From positions 1 through 6,160 of the forward strand of contig JAQBZY010000098.1 in NCBI GenBank assembly GCA_027620395.1: a DNA stretch of 6,160 nucleotides, given 5' to 3'. Shown here piece after piece: positions 5,646 to 6,160 of this stretch (positions are counted from its first letter, which is position 1; each line of letters begins with the position of its first letter). The position numbers and the translations under genes are program-made. Origin of the DNA: Pseudomonadota bacterium. Lineage in GTDB: Bacteria; Pseudomonadota; Alphaproteobacteria; Rhodospirillales; Casp-alpha2. Under the pieces are notes generated by a model that did not search any database, was not told the origin of the DNA, and was given only the letters and a program-made list of their open reading frames with translations.

Positions 5646-6160
5646 CGGCTGGCAAATTTCCTGAAAGACCGCTAGCGCCTCGCACCATGCCGCGTGATTG
5701 CCTAACGCAGGCCAGCGCTCCGGATCGAAGGCGTCCGGGTGTGCGTCGCCAAGGAACCGCAGCGCCGAGGCGACCGCGATGTCGGCGTGGCCAATCCGAT
5801 CTCCGAACCAATAGTCGGTCGGCCGGGCGGCGTGGTCGCGTTCCAATGCCGCCAGCACGCCGGCTATCTGCCGCTGACAGCGCGCCATCCAATCGGCAGA
5901 GGTGACCTCGTGCAGGAGGCGTTCATACATCAGCCCGACCGCCTTGTCGGCGAGACCGGTGGCCAGCGCCATGATGTGCAGCTGGGCGCGCCGACCGGGG
6001 CCGCGCTCCGGGATCAGGGCCGCCTCGGCGCCGGTTTGCGCCCTGGTCAACTCGTCCAAATAGTCGAGGATGGCGGCGCTTTCGATCACTACGGATCCGT
6101 CGTCCAGCACCAATGTCGGGACCCGGCTGAGCGGATTAAAGGGCTGGATCAGGTCTCCGT
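5628..6160 (-). CDS. Glutathione S-transferase, C-terminal part (5' end outside window)
   Basis: The visible 176 residues run from the right edge to TGA at 5630-5628. They lack about 25-30 N-terminal residues, including the catalytic Ser, Cys or Tyr region, compared with a typical length of 200-210. The remaining thioredoxin-like part shows NPLSRVPTLVLDDGSVVIES, with the cis-proline of RVPTL and the Glu-Ser pair that binds the glutamyl end of glutathione, then AAILDYLDEL. The all-helical C-terminal domain follows, with YWFGDRIGHADIAVASALRF. There Gly-His-Ala-Asp stands where an N-capping Ser/Thr-x-x-Asp box is usual, so the capping residue is changed. The protein is probably a cytosolic detoxification or stress enzyme; substrate and class cannot be judged without the N-terminus. 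The frame is open to the window edge, so the start lies beyond 6160. Confidence 0.93.
   Translation of the reverse strand, partial: GDLIQPFNPLSRVPTLVLDDGSVVIESAAILDYLDELTRAQTGAEAALIPERGPGRRAQLHIMALATGLADKAVGLMYERLLHEVTSADWMARCQRQIAGVLAALERDHAARPTDYWFGDRIGHADIAVASALRFLGDAHPDAFDPERWPALGNHAAWCEALAVFQEICQPLVVPR

Noticed and set aside
5602..5892. Separate minus-strand gene overlapping the glutathione S-transferase 3' end
   Set aside because: It lies in another frame of a convincing glutathione S-transferase and exists only because the 26-bp duplication gives that frame its own stop.

Overview
The window is about 60% GC, has densely packed genes, and carries TrmFO, the folate-dependent tRNA methyltransferase common in alphaproteobacteria. 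Together with the style of the protein sequences, this suggests an alphaproteobacterium, perhaps Rhodospirillales-like. That placement is an inference from gene content and composition, not a phylogenetic result. I see no rRNA, tRNA, CRISPR array, transposase or integrase.

Layout from left to right. (1) The 5' part of trmFO on the minus strand, cut by the left edge. (2) A 139-bp divergent gap, then a 456-residue pentapeptide-repeat protein on the plus strand. (3) Two minus-strand genes, 6 bp apart, that encode small paralogous helical proteins of 164 and 161 residues. The second ends exactly on the stop of the pentapeptide gene, and the two stop codons share one TTAA. (4) A 146-bp divergent gap, then a plus-strand group: a secreted protein of unknown function with five cysteines, followed by the two subunits of a family I CoA-transferase (GctA/GctB, IpdA/IpdB type) joined by an ATGA overlap. 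(5) A short convergent gap built from a 26-bp tandem duplication containing a GC hairpin, then the C-terminal part of a glutathione S-transferase on the minus strand, cut by the right edge.

The trmFO, CoA-transferase and glutathione S-transferase genes are ordinary core or metabolic genes. The least explained part is 697-3050: a large pentapeptide solenoid interrupted by a repeated cap-like motif and abutting a tandem pair of uncharacterised paralogs. I cannot assign a function to this trio, and convergent adjacency alone does not show that the proteins act together. The secreted protein may be co-transcribed with the CoA-transferase, since only 26 bp separate them, but I see no functional link in the sequence.
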